Position numbers and translations under genes: made by a program. DNA of 64,000 nt, taken from positions 23,498 through 87,497 of the forward strand of contig NZ_JAGZSD010000013.1 in NCBI RefSeq assembly GCF_018381315.1, read 5' to 3'. Positions 8,617-16,603 of the stretch are shown here, in pieces; the first letter of the stretch is position 1; each line of letters starts with the position of its first letter. The DNA comes from Anaerostipes sp. GTDB taxonomy: Bacteria; Bacillota; Clostridia; Lachnospirales; Lachnospiraceae. The notes below the pieces were generated by a model. The model saw only the letters and a list, made by a program, of their open reading frames with translations. It did no database searches and had not been told where the DNA came from.

Positions 8617-9243
8617 ATGAAATTACAGTTAGCGTTAGATGAGATGCCGTTAGTAGATGCCTTAAGATTTGCAGATAAGGTTGCAGAGCATGTTGATATT
8701 ATTGAAATCGGAACACCGTTTGTTATGGATGAAGGTATGCGCGGAGTCCGTGAATTCCACCGCTTCTTCCCGGATAAAGAAATCCTTGCGGATTTAAAGA
8801 TTATGGACGGCGGATATTTAGAAGCAAGCTATGCTTATGAGGCGGGAGCAGCTTATGCAACCATCCTCGGAGTGTCTGATAACCTGACCATTGAAGGAGC
8901 TTTAAAGGCAGCCAGAGACTATGAAAGAAAGCTTGTTGTGGATATGATCTGTGTAGAAGATCTTCCGGCAAGAATTGCAAAGATGGAAGAGATCGGCGTG
9001 GATATTTTAGCAGTTCACACAGGAGCCGACCAGCAGGCTGCAGGAAGAGAGCCGATCCAGGATCTTCAGGTGATGACAGAGCATGCTAAAAAATCTCAGA
9101 TCGCTGTTGCAGGCGGAATCAACAGTAAGACAATTGATAAATATGTTGCATTAAAGCCTGAAATTATTATTGTAGGATCTGCAATCGGCCATGCAGATGA
9201 TCCGGTAGCAGAAGCAAAAGCAATCAAAGATGCAATGCTGTAA
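8617..9243 (+). CDS. hxlA: 3-hexulose-6-phosphate synthase
   Basis: 208-aa TIM-barrel aldolase of the orotidine decarboxylase superfamily, condensing formaldehyde with ribulose 5-phosphate (or running in reverse to make pentose phosphate). The metal-binding DLKIMD motif (Asp59, Lys61, Asp64) matches Bacillus HxlA as I recall it, as do VHTGADQQAAG and the IAVAGGI phosphate-binding strand. The related keto-gulonate-phosphate decarboxylases (UlaD/SgbH) usually have Thr where this has Met in DLKxxD. With hxlB in the same operon, HPS is clearly preferred. Confidence 0.92.
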   Translation: MKLQLALDEMPLVDALRFADKVAEHVDIIEIGTPFVMDEGMRGVREFHRFFPDKEILADLKIMDGGYLEASYAYEAGAAYATILGVSDNLTIEGALKAARDYERKLVVDMICVEDLPARIAKMEEIGVDILAVHTGADQQAAGREPIQDLQVMTEHAKKSQIAVAGGINSKTIDKYVALKPEIIIVGSAIGHADDPVAEAKAIKDAML

Positions 9244-9269
9244 AATACTTAAATAGAGAGGTGAGAACA

Positions 9270-9911
9270 ATGGCTAGTTTTAAAAATGCAGATGCAGGGA
9301 TGATCGTAGACCAGCTGATTAAAGTCATTCAGGAGCAGAGAAATTATCTGAGTGAGATTGACGGACAGATTGGGGACGGAGACCACGGTATTAATATGAA
9401 CAAAGGTTTTACCATGTGTGAGGAGAAGTTAAGCGGAAAGACTTATAATCTGAGTGAAGCTTTATCCATCCTTGGGGAGACTCTTCTAGATGATATCGGC
9501 GGTTCTATGGGACCTTTATATGGTATGCTGTTTGATGAAATGGCCATGGCCTGTGAAGATGCAGATGACATAGATGCAGAAGTATTTGGAGAGATGCTGA
9601 CCAACGCAGTGGAAGGGATCCAGGAAATCAGTCCTGCCAAGGTTGGGGATAAATCTTTGATTGATACGCTGGTTCCTGCAAAGGAAGCCTTTGTTACAGC
9701 AAAAGAAGAAGGAAAAGAGTTTGTGCAGTGCCTGGAAGCAATGAATGAGGCTGCCGAAAAGGGATGGCAGTCCACAAAAGATCTTGTGGCCAAAATCGGG
9801 CGGGCAAGCCGCCTGGGTGAACGCTCCAGAGGAGTTTTGGATGCCGGAGCTACAAGCTGTTATTTCATTGTAACAGGTATCGGCAAAGCAGCCATTGGAC
9901 TGCTGAAATAA
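9270..9911 (+). CDS. dhaL: Dihydroxyacetone kinase, DhaL (nucleotide-binding) subunit
   Basis: 213-aa all-helical kinase subunit that binds ADP/ATP-Mg and phosphorylates the ketose held by DhaK. The magnesium-binding motif DGQIGDGDHG (Asp31, Asp36, Asp38) and the C-terminal GRASRLGERSRGVLDAGA loop are both present. The start is ATG 9270, with AGAGAGG 8 nt upstream; the in-frame GTG at 9261 overlaps that RBS. Last gene of the operon, followed by a terminator. Confidence 0.93.
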   Translation: MASFKNADAGMIVDQLIKVIQEQRNYLSEIDGQIGDGDHGINMNKGFTMCEEKLSGKTYNLSEALSILGETLLDDIGGSMGPLYGMLFDEMAMACEDADDIDAEVFGEMLTNAVEGIQEISPAKVGDKSLIDTLVPAKEAFVTAKEEGKEFVQCLEAMNEAAEKGWQSTKDLVAKIGRASRLGERSRGVLDAGATSCYFIVTGIGKAAIGLLK

Positions 9912-9960
9912 ATTAGTCTGAGATATACAATGTGAGAGATTGAGGGATTTCTTATTCAGG

Positions 9961-10003
9961 AAAGGCTGTCATGCCGGTGTGAAGCCGGCGGACAGCCTTT
10001 TTG
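9961..10003 (+). terminator. Intrinsic terminator after dhaL
   Basis: Outer stem AAAGGCTGTC/GACAGCCTTT (9961-9970 with 9991-10000) enclosing an inner GCCGG/CCGGC stem, then T residues. It ends the hxlB-dhaK-hxlA-dhaL transcript. Confidence 0.9.
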
Positions 10004-10106
10004 CTGTAAAAGGAGTTGTTTTTTGAACTGGCAGAGAAAAAGTGAGGTGATCCATGATATAATAAAGAAAGAAGCTATGGGTTAGGATAAATTGGAGGTG
10101 CTGCAT

Positions 10107-11234
10107 ATGAAAAGTTGGAGAAAACGATGGGCAGCCTGCCTGTTAGCATGTTTAATAGCGGCAGGGGCAGCCGGCACAGTACAGACTGTGGCAGCAGATG
10201 ACGAGATACAGTATAATCTTCCGGAGATTGACGTGGAAGGTTTTCCGGACTGGCAGATGGCCAATGCAGTGACAGATGAGTTCGCTCCTGTGTACCAGCC
10301 GTCCTATCAGACAAATGAAAGAATGGTAAAATTGACAGTGAAGGATAACGGGCTGCTGAACATAGAGCTGTCCTCATGGGATGAGGATGAGACGGTTCCT
10401 CAGGCATCTGTATATGACGGCAGCAAAAAATTACTGAGAAAAACGTGGAGCCAATATGGATCCCAATACTATAGGAAAACTTATGTGAAGGCCGGAGATG
10501 TTTTTTATGTAAAGGTACCCCAGAGTAAGAGATCTTTCCGGATTCAGGCGGCCGTCCTGAGAAATGCAGTTTCAGTTAAAAAAGGACCTGATCCGGTGAC
10601 TGTTTTAGGTGAAGGAAAGAAATGTACCCGGACATTCCGGCTCAAAAAGAAAAGTGTTGTGACGTTTGAGTATGAAAGTCTGGTTAAGGGAGAAGGAACT
10701 GTCTCCGGATACATCCAAAAAAAATCAGGGAAGGCCTGGAAGAAAACCGGGGCATCTATGAAGGCTTCTGCAAAGACAAAAGAATTTACATATGGGCTCA
10801 GAAAAGGAACTTACCGCATTGTGTTTAAGATGCCGAAGACTCAGGCAGTTATGTTTGGATATGATACAGCAGTATCTTTTTATAATGGAAAGTACGGGCT
10901 GAAAAAGTCAAAGGCCAAAGATTTGAAAAAAATACTGGGAAATAAGGCATATACAGCAGATCAAATGTTTACGAAGGAAGCAAAAAAAAGCAGATGGTAT
11001 CGGTTTAAAAAGAATACAAAACAAACAAAGAATTTAATTTTAGAAGTAAAAGGAAACAGCGGAAAAGTAAGATTTACTATTTACAAAGCGGGAAGAAAAA
11101 AGGCTTGGAAAAAAGTAAGCCTGATGAATGATGCTAAGAAATATAAGCTGCCAAAAGGAAAACAAACCTACTATATTAAGGTCAGCAAAAAGGGAAGCAA
11201 GACCAACGGCTGGTACGAAATAACTGCAGAGTAG
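10107..11234 (+). CDS. Secreted Lys-rich protein of unknown function
   Basis: 375-aa protein with a clear signal peptide (basic MKSWRKRW start, hydrophobic stretch, Ala-rich cleavage region near residues 29-32), an acidic N-terminal part, then a strongly basic, Lys-rich beta-type remainder with at least two similar segments that may be jelly-roll/PPC-like domains. No catalytic motif or membrane anchor was recognised. The GGAGGTG RBS (10094-10100) fixes the start at ATG 10107; a TATAAT lies at 10058-10063. Similar in style to the secreted protein at 12331-13059, so the two may be distant relatives. Confidence 0.75.
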   Translation: MKSWRKRWAACLLACLIAAGAAGTVQTVAADDEIQYNLPEIDVEGFPDWQMANAVTDEFAPVYQPSYQTNERMVKLTVKDNGLLNIELSSWDEDETVPQASVYDGSKKLLRKTWSQYGSQYYRKTYVKAGDVFYVKVPQSKRSFRIQAAVLRNAVSVKKGPDPVTVLGEGKKCTRTFRLKKKSVVTFEYESLVKGEGTVSGYIQKKSGKAWKKTGASMKASAKTKEFTYGLRKGTYRIVFKMPKTQAVMFGYDTAVSFYNGKYGLKKSKAKDLKKILGNKAYTADQMFTKEAKKSRWYRFKKNTKQTKNLILEVKGNSGKVRFTIYKAGRKKAWKKVSLMNDAKKYKLPKGKQTYYIKVSKKGSKTNGWYEITAE

Positions 11235-11262
11235 GGGAATTTAAGAATAAGGAGGAAACCGG

Positions 11263-12207
11263 ATGATACCTAAAAGGACATTGAGCAACGGAGTTGAGAT
11301 GCCGTATCTCGGATTTGGGACATGGAAGCTTAAGGGAGAAGAGTGCTCCCGGATGGTGAAGTATGCACTGGATACAGGCTATACAGCGATTGACACGGCA
11401 CAGGTTTATTTAAATGAAGAAGCGGTAGGAGAGGGGATACGCCGCTCCGGTAAGAAAAGAGAAGATTTTTTTGTTACTTCTAAGGTGAGAAACCGTTTTC
11501 AGGGCTATGACAACACCTTGTATGCGGTGGAAGCATCCCTGAAAAGGTTTGGACTGAACCAGCTGGATTTGTTTTTGGTCCACTGGCCCGGAGAGGATAT
11601 GTATGTCCCTACATGGAAAGCACTGGTCCGTATGTATGAGGAAGGTTTGCTCCGTGCAGTGGGAGTCAGCAATTTTTATCCGGAACATCTGGAGGCCTGC
11701 GCTCAGGAGACCGGGGTTATGCCGATGGTGGACCAGATTGAAATGCATCCTTATTTTCAGCCGTATGAGATCGTTGAGTACTGCAGCAGCCATGACATCT
11801 TTCCAGTTGCATGGAGTCCGCTCATGGCAGGCGGGGAGAGCAGGAAGGATGCAAAAACAGCGAAACCGGGTGAGACAGAGATCCAGTTAAAAACCCCCAT
11901 GGAAGATCCTGTAATTGTTCAGATTGCCCGGAATCATGAAAAGACGCCGGCACAGGTAATTCTGCACTGGCTTGTGCAGAATGGATTCGGAGTGATACCC
12001 AAATCCTCAAATGAGGGCCGGATTAAACAGAACATGGATATTTTTGATTTTGAGCTTTCAGGGGAAGAGATGGAGCAGATGCACACCCTTACAAAGAGGC
12101 AGATCCGGGTTGGGGACGATCCCAGGACCTACCGCTTTCCGCTGCTAAATGAGATGATTGCAGCAGGAAAAGAGCCGGAGAGAGACAGATTCGGAAATTA
12201 CCTATGA
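11263..12207 (+). CDS. Aldo/keto reductase
   Basis: 314-aa NAD(P)H-dependent (beta/alpha)8-barrel oxidoreductase. The family catalytic tetrad is visible as Asp44, Tyr49, Lys74 and His107 (AIDTAQVY, VTSKV, LVHWPG), with the C-terminal cofactor motif GVIPKSSNEGRI. Most like the 2,5-diketo-gluconate reductase/prostaglandin F synthase-type bacterial AKRs, which reduce small aldehydes and ketones; the natural substrate is unknown. It contains an extra segment rich in Lys, Gly and Glu (about residues 190-210). A good RBS precedes ATG 11263 and a strong terminator follows. Confidence 0.93.
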   Translation: MIPKRTLSNGVEMPYLGFGTWKLKGEECSRMVKYALDTGYTAIDTAQVYLNEEAVGEGIRRSGKKREDFFVTSKVRNRFQGYDNTLYAVEASLKRFGLNQLDLFLVHWPGEDMYVPTWKALVRMYEEGLLRAVGVSNFYPEHLEACAQETGVMPMVDQIEMHPYFQPYEIVEYCSSHDIFPVAWSPLMAGGESRKDAKTAKPGETEIQLKTPMEDPVIVQIARNHEKTPAQVILHWLVQNGFGVIPKSSNEGRIKQNMDIFDFELSGEEMEQMHTLTKRQIRVGDDPRTYRFPLLNEMIAAGKEPERDRFGNYL

Positions 12208-12284
12208 CATTTAACAGGAGGAGGCATCCAACGAGAGTTTTTCTTTTGTGCCTTTAGTAGTTCTTAGAATGTTTCGGTCTAATC

Positions 12285-12320
12285 AACAAGAAGGACAGGT
12301 TGTATCCTGTCCTTCTTGTT
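12285..12320. terminator. Bidirectional intrinsic terminator
   Basis: Perfect 15-bp stem (12285-12299 with 12306-12320) and a 6-nt loop, between the convergent aldo/keto reductase and the 12331-13059 gene. T-rich on both 3' sides. Confidence 0.92.
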
Positions 12321-12330
12321 TTAAATAGTT

Positions 12331-13059
12331 CTATTTTATTATTTTTTTCTTTTTGACCCCGCTCCATTTTGAATAAACTTTTGTTTTGTCCAATGTAATT
12401 GTATATGTACGAACTCTGACATAGTACTTTTTTGATTTTTTTAATTTGCTGAATGTTTTGCTTGTTATTGTATTTTTTTTGGCTGTATATGATTTTTTGT
12501 TTTTTGAGAACTTTGAATTTGTGGCGATCTGAACCTGATAGCCGGACACTGCTGATTTTTTTGTCCATGTTACTTTTAATTTTTTCTTTGCTTTATTAGA
12601 AAGCTTTTTAACAGATGAAGCCGGGAATCCCTTATAGGAAGGTTTCAACTTAAATGTTGTAGTTTTATAAGTTCCCATCATTCCATCGGCAACTATATAG
12701 TACCTGCCCTTTTTCAGGTTCGCTGCAATTACAGAATGTGATTTATCAACTAGTTTTTTATAAAGGAGTTTTCCGGAGCTGTTGTAGACTTTTAAAATCA
12801 GAGAACGTATTTCGCTGTCCGGATTGCTGAGAGTGATATTAATTTTAACAGTGCCCGGTTTTTTTAATGTTACATTATACCGATACATATCTTCTGTTGT
12901 ATTAATTGTTCCTGTATAAGTATGGCCAAATGTAACTTGCTGCGGCGGGGCGGAATAACTTTCGGCAGAGACATTTGCCGGAGAGATAAGGAAAAGGCTT
13001 CCTATGACAGCGGCCAGTGCAGCGATTGCTAAATTAATTTTCAGGCTTCTTTTTTTCAT
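12331..13059 (-). CDS. Secreted protein with PPC-like and fibronectin type III-like domains
   Basis: 242-aa protein. Signal peptide at 1-32 (KKRSLK start, cleavage near SAE). Then a beta domain resembling bacterial pre-peptidase C-terminal folds (YRYNVTLKKPGTVKINITL..., LKKGRYYIVADG), and a Lys-rich fibronectin type III-like domain at about 155-240 (KLKVTWTKKSAVSGYQVQIA, then KKYYVRVRTY). No enzyme domain. Probably a small extracellular binding or matrix protein. It lies 30 nt downstream of the 13090-13908 gene on the same strand, so the two are probably co-transcribed. Confidence 0.78.
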   Translation of the reverse strand: MKKRSLKINLAIAALAAVIGSLFLISPANVSAESYSAPPQQVTFGHTYTGTINTTEDMYRYNVTLKKPGTVKINITLSNPDSEIRSLILKVYNSSGKLLYKKLVDKSHSVIAANLKKGRYYIVADGMMGTYKTTTFKLKPSYKGFPASSVKKLSNKAKKKLKVTWTKKSAVSGYQVQIATNSKFSKNKKSYTAKKNTITSKTFSKLKKSKKYYVRVRTYTITLDKTKVYSKWSGVKKKKIIK

Positions 13060-13089
13060 ATATGATAACCTCGCTTTCGTTTTTGAAAT

Positions 13090-13908
13090 TTATTTGAATT
13101 TATAATATTTTTCTTTATAATTTTGGTCCAGATAGTGCATACCTTTTGATGAAATATTCCAGCTGCATATTATTTTAATGTTTTTAGCGAGATATTTCTT
13201 TTTGGAACCATCTCGTTTACACTGCAGGACATCCACAAGAAATCCTTTTTTCAAAGTTTTTTTGTAATTAGAGTAATACAGAGTTTTTCCGCGGACTGTA
13301 TAGTTTGCACATTTGGAAATAGTTTTAACTTTATCATTATTTACAGTAAGAACGCGTAAGGGCTGTCCGCCGTATGCATCTCCTGAATAAGGGTCCAGAT
13401 AAAGATAGTTTCCAGAACGTGTAGTAGAGGTCACATTTGCTGCTAATTTTTTTGTCTTTTTTGTCTTAATATTTACAACTTTGAGAGTACCCGGATCCAA
13501 TTCGGTAACAAAATATATTTTATTGCCATACCCGTATTCAAGATTTATGTAAGGAGCATCCTTTTTTAGTTTCCCTTTCACAATCTTTTTTTTCTTTGAA
13601 CCGTTTATATTTGCGGAATATATATAATAATGATTTCCTTTGGTAACAGAATAGTATATTTTTTTCTTGTTGGACAGAATCACGGTGTTGCTGTTTTTGC
13701 CTGCGATCTTTACTTTCTTCTTTCCTTTTATACTGTAAAGCCCGGTTTTATAATGCCATCTTATTCTGTAGGCCCCGATCTTGGTTCCTTTTGACGTGTA
13801 AGTATTATATTGTTTATATGTCGATGCGGCAGCATAGGCCGGGACAGGGACAATTCCGATTAGAAGAACACATGTAAGCGTTATGAGCAGCATTTTTTTC
13901 GTTTTCAT
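13090..13908 (-). CDS. Secreted beta-propeller-like (DUF5050-like) protein
   Basis: 272-aa protein with signal peptide (MKTKKMLLITLTCVLLIG, cleavage near AYA). It then has about six repeats of ~40 aa of the type 'NKIYYS...YIYSANINGSKKKKI', the pattern of small DUF5050-type beta-propellers found as extracellular domains in Clostridia. Very Lys/Tyr-rich, calculated to be strongly basic. The start at 13908 is preferred over longer in-frame extensions because the signal peptide begins there. Function unknown. Confidence 0.75.
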   Translation of the reverse strand: MKTKKMLLITLTCVLLIGIVPVPAYAAASTYKQYNTYTSKGTKIGAYRIRWHYKTGLYSIKGKKKVKIAGKNSNTVILSNKKKIYYSVTKGNHYYIYSANINGSKKKKIVKGKLKKDAPYINLEYGYGNKIYFVTELDPGTLKVVNIKTKKTKKLAANVTSTTRSGNYLYLDPYSGDAYGGQPLRVLTVNNDKVKTISKCANYTVRGKTLYYSNYKKTLKKGFLVDVLQCKRDGSKKKYLAKNIKIICSWNISSKGMHYLDQNYKEKYYKFK

Positions 13909-14074
13909 AATGACAGACCACCTTCCCTTATTTCTTATTATTATACAATATTTTATAAATTTAACCAAGATGTTTATCAGGCAGTATGATTGCTGGCTGT
14001 TATTGGAGACAAATTGCATTCCCCCACTATATATGCTACATTTATAAAAAAGAATGTAAATAGGAATAGAATGC

Positions 14075-14164
14075 ATGGATATAATGAAAAGAAGTGATAT
14101 TGATCTGGCGGTGTATGGCGGGGATACGATTGAGGAAGGGATCGTGATCTATGAAAAAGTTTGA
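14075..14164 (+). pseudogene. Remnant of an MNT-type nucleotidyltransferase (antitoxin)
   Basis: A 29-codon open stretch encodes MKRSDIDLAVYGGDTIEEG and ten further residues before TGA. The SDIDLA segment is the second half of the GSx10DxD active-site motif of minimal nucleotidyltransferases. The GS-containing N-terminal ~35 residues are absent (an in-frame stop lies at 14057-14059), and so is the C-terminal half. It overlaps the HEPN gene start by 14 nt, as expected for an MNT-HEPN operon. I read it as a decayed antitoxin gene; a chance match is possible given the short length. Confidence 0.6.
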
Positions 14165-14540
14165 AAACTTCTGTAAAGCAATGGACAATCTGGAAGACAT
14201 CTATAAGTATGAAGAACCTTATGATAATGTTGTTCTTATTGGGCTGGTAGCGCTGTATGAAATATGCTTTGAGCAGTCGTGGAAAGCAATGAAAGAAGTT
14301 TTATATGAAAATGGAATAAAAGAAGCGGCTGCGGGCTCACCCCGAAGTATTATAAAACTGGCTTACAGTGTAAAACTGATAGAAGATCAAGAAGTCTGGC
14401 TGGACGCCCTGGTATCACGCAATAATGTTGCACATGCATACAACCAGGCCATTGCCATGGATATCGTAAAGAATACAAAAGAACGGTATGCTGGTATGTT
14501 CCGGGAGCTGAGAGATGAGATTCGGACAAACTGGATCTGA
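14151..14540 (+). CDS. HEPN protein (HI0074-like), toxin partner of an MNT-HEPN pair
   Basis: 129-aa all-helical protein of the nucleotidyltransferase substrate-binding (HI0074) group of HEPN domains. It has the complete HEPN nuclease/modification motif Rx4HxY as Arg90-NNVA-His95-Ala-Tyr97. In characterised MNT-HEPN modules HEPN is an RNase toxin and MNT silences it by adenylylating this Tyr. Here the MNT partner upstream is only a fragment. Either this HEPN is harmless, is controlled by a distant MNT, or the module is decaying. ATG 14151 is used, though the RBS is weak (GAAGGG about 14 nt upstream). Confidence 0.82.
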   Translation: MKKFENFCKAMDNLEDIYKYEEPYDNVVLIGLVALYEICFEQSWKAMKEVLYENGIKEAAAGSPRSIIKLAYSVKLIEDQEVWLDALVSRNNVAHAYNQAIAMDIVKNTKERYAGMFRELRDEIRTNWI

Positions 14541-14608
14541 CAAAGAATCGTGTTTCTTCTATATAATATACTGAATTTGTTGTTTTCCGAAAAAAACATA
14601 AAAATACC

Positions 14609-14637
14609 TTGCAATAGAGCAGAAGATAAGATATAAT
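14609..14637 (+). promoter_or_regulatory. Main promoter of the ribosomal protein cluster
   Basis: TTGCAA (14609-14614), a 17-nt spacer and a perfect TATAAT (14632-14637), about 250 nt upstream of rpsJ. It is the only strong promoter recognised before the cluster. Confidence 0.85.
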
Positions 14638-14651
14638 CAAATCGTTGTGAC

Positions 14652-14847
14652 CTTGATAGCGGTGAAGCGAGAGGTTGCTGTACCGGCAAAAGCCGGCGCA
14701 GGTTTTCCGTGGAGCGAATGTCAAGTTGTTAAAACTGGCGACAAGTCACTGTACGAATATTACAATCTATTTTTATTATTTAAAGATAGAGACGCAGTGT
14801 GTAAATCTTACGATACACACGGAGGAGTGTACAGTCACCACTTGTCG
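14652..14847 (+). promoter_or_regulatory. Structured 5' leader of the S10 operon
   Basis: The ~250-nt untranslated leader between promoter and rpsJ folds into two long-range domains by eye. Domain 1 pairs CTTGATA (14652-14658) with TGTCAAG (14719-14725) and contains a CCGGC-AAAA-GCCGG hairpin (14683-14696). Domain 2 pairs CGACAAGT and ACTGTAC (14739-14754) with GTACAGT and ACTTGTCG (14829-14847) and contains a GTGTGT/ACACAC hairpin (14797-14820). S10 operons in other bacteria are autoregulated by L4 binding the leader; that role here is inference. Confidence 0.6.
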
Positions 14848-14890
14848 TGCTACAAGAAATTTATAGTGCGAAAAGGAGGCGGCTTTTTTT

Positions 14891-15211
14891 ATGGCAGCAA
14901 GTCAAGTAATGAGAATTACATTAAAAGCGTATGATCATCAATTAATCGATGCATCAGCAAAGAGTATCATCGAAACAGTTAAGAAAACAGGATCTAAGGT
15001 GAGCGGACCGGTTCCGATGCCGACGAAGAAGGAAGTAGTTACCATCATCCGTGCCGTACACAAGTACAAAGATTCCAGAGAGCAGTTCGAGCAGAGAACT
15101 CACAAGAGATTGATTGATATCATCACACCAACACAGAAGACAGTCGATGCGTTATCTAAATTAGAAGTACCGGCTGGTGTTTACATCGATATCAAGATGA
15201 AAACAAAATAG
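14891..15211 (+). CDS. rpsJ: 30S ribosomal protein S10
   Basis: 106 aa, normal length. Typical S10 sequence with IRITLKAYDHQLID near the start and the long loop sequence SGPVPMPTKKEVVTIIRA that reaches into the 30S head; homologues also act as NusE in antitermination. First gene of the cluster, with AAAGGAGG 12 nt upstream of ATG. Confidence 0.97.
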   Translation: MAASQVMRITLKAYDHQLIDASAKSIIETVKKTGSKVSGPVPMPTKKEVVTIIRAVHKYKDSREQFEQRTHKRLIDIITPTQKTVDALSKLEVPAGVYIDIKMKTK

Positions 15212-15329
15212 GAAGTTATCCCGCAGGGTTATGAACAAATAAGGAATCCCCTTAAGCTTTCATAGCGTCTAGGATGATTTTAACGTCAAGCGTTATAATC
15301 CGCTGTAGATTAAATAGGAGGAAATATCA

Positions 15330-15959
15330 ATGAAAAAAGCGATTTTAACAACAAAAGTCGGAATGACTCAGATCTTTAATGAAGACGGAGTTTTAACGCC
15401 GGTTACTGTACTGCAGGCTGGGCCTTGTGTCGTTACTCAGGTAAAGACAGAAGAAAATGATGGCTACGAAGCAGTTCAGGTTGGATTTGCAGACAAGAAA
15501 GAAAAGGCTGCAAACAAACCGGAAAAGGGACACTTCGAAAAAGCAGGTGTTACACCGAAAAAATTCGTTAGAGAATTTAAATTTGAAAATGCTTCTGAAT
15601 ACACAGTAGGTCAGGAAATCAAAGCTGACATTTTTGAAGCAGGAGATAAAATCGATGCAACTGCAACATCCAAAGGTAAAGGATATGCAGGCGGTATCAA
15701 ACGTCACGGTTTAAGTACTGGTCCTAAGACACATGGTTCTAAGTATCACCGTCATGCAGGTTCCAATGGTATGGCTTCTGACCCAAGCAAAGTTTTCAAA
15801 GGAAAGAAAATGCCTGGTCAGATGGGTGCTGAAAGAGTTACCATTCAGAATCTGGAAATTGTAAAGGTTGATGCAGAAAACAACATTATTTTGGTAAAAG
15901 GTGCTGTACCAGGGCCTAAGAAATCTTTAGTAATGTTAAAAGAATCAGTGAAGGCGTAG
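15330..15959 (+). CDS. rplC: 50S ribosomal protein L3
   Basis: 209 aa, usual length. The KAILTTKVGMTQIFNEDG start and the HGSKYHRHAGSNG loop near the peptidyl transferase centre are characteristic. RBS TAGGAGGA. The 118 nt between rpsJ and rplC is longer than most gaps in the cluster and contains no recognised terminator. Confidence 0.97.
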   Translation: MKKAILTTKVGMTQIFNEDGVLTPVTVLQAGPCVVTQVKTEENDGYEAVQVGFADKKEKAANKPEKGHFEKAGVTPKKFVREFKFENASEYTVGQEIKADIFEAGDKIDATATSKGKGYAGGIKRHGLSTGPKTHGSKYHRHAGSNGMASDPSKVFKGKKMPGQMGAERVTIQNLEIVKVDAENNIILVKGAVPGPKKSLVMLKESVKA

Positions 15960-15982
15960 GCCTAGGGAAGGAGGACAAACAG

Positions 15983-16603
15983 ATGGCAGAAGTATCTGTG
16001 TTAAACATGGAAGGAAATGAAGTTGAGAAATTAAATCTTAACGACAGCATCTTCGGTGTTGAAATAAATGAGCATTTAGTGCATTTGGCAGTTGTAAGCC
16101 AGTTAGCAAATAACCGTCAGGGTACACAGAGCGCGAAGACACGTTCAGAAGTACGCGGCGGCGGAAGAAAACCTTGGAGACAGAAAGGTACCGGTCATGC
16201 AAGACAGGGATCTATCAGAGCTCCGCAGTGGACAGGCGGAGGAGTTGTATTTGCTCCGAAACCAAGAGAATACTCTAAGAAGTTAAACAAGAAGGAAAGA
16301 AGACTGGCTCTGAAATCCGCTTTAACATCAAGAGTAAATGAAAATAAGTTCATCGTAGTAGATGAGTTCAAATTTGACGATGTAAAGACAAAGAATGTTG
16401 CAAACATGTTAAACAACTTAAATGTAAAAAAAGCATTGGTTGTCATGGGAGATAAGAACGATAACTTAATCTTATCCGCAAGAAACATTCCTGGAGTAAA
16501 AACTGCTCTTACAAGCACAATCAACGTGTATGATATCTTAAAGTATGATACAGTTGTTGTTTCTAAAGAAGCGGTAGCAAATATCGAGGAGGTGTACGCA
16601 TAA
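15983..16603 (+). CDS. rplD: 50S ribosomal protein L4
   Basis: 206 aa, usual length. Recognised by the extended loop RSEVRGGGRKPWRQKGTGHA that lines the exit tunnel. In other bacteria L4 also represses its own operon, relevant to the structured leader at 14652-14847. Its stop overlaps the rplW start (TAATG). Confidence 0.97.
   Translation: MAEVSVLNMEGNEVEKLNLNDSIFGVEINEHLVHLAVVSQLANNRQGTQSAKTRSEVRGGGRKPWRQKGTGHARQGSIRAPQWTGGGVVFAPKPREYSKKLNKKERRLALKSALTSRVNENKFIVVDEFKFDDVKTKNVANMLNNLNVKKALVVMGDKNDNLILSARNIPGVKTALTSTINVYDILKYDTVVVSKEAVANIEEVYA

Noticed and set aside
8617..9243. 3-keto-L-gulonate-6-phosphate decarboxylase instead of hexulose-phosphate synthase
   Set aside because: The metal motif is DLKIMD as in HPS, and the isomerase partner hxlB is in the same operon. 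No ascorbate PTS genes are present.
12216..12330. AGGAGGAGG followed by a short open frame after the aldo/keto reductase
   Set aside because: No start codon at proper distance. The first possible GTG (12258) gives 26 residues that run into the terminator stem. At most a gene remnant.
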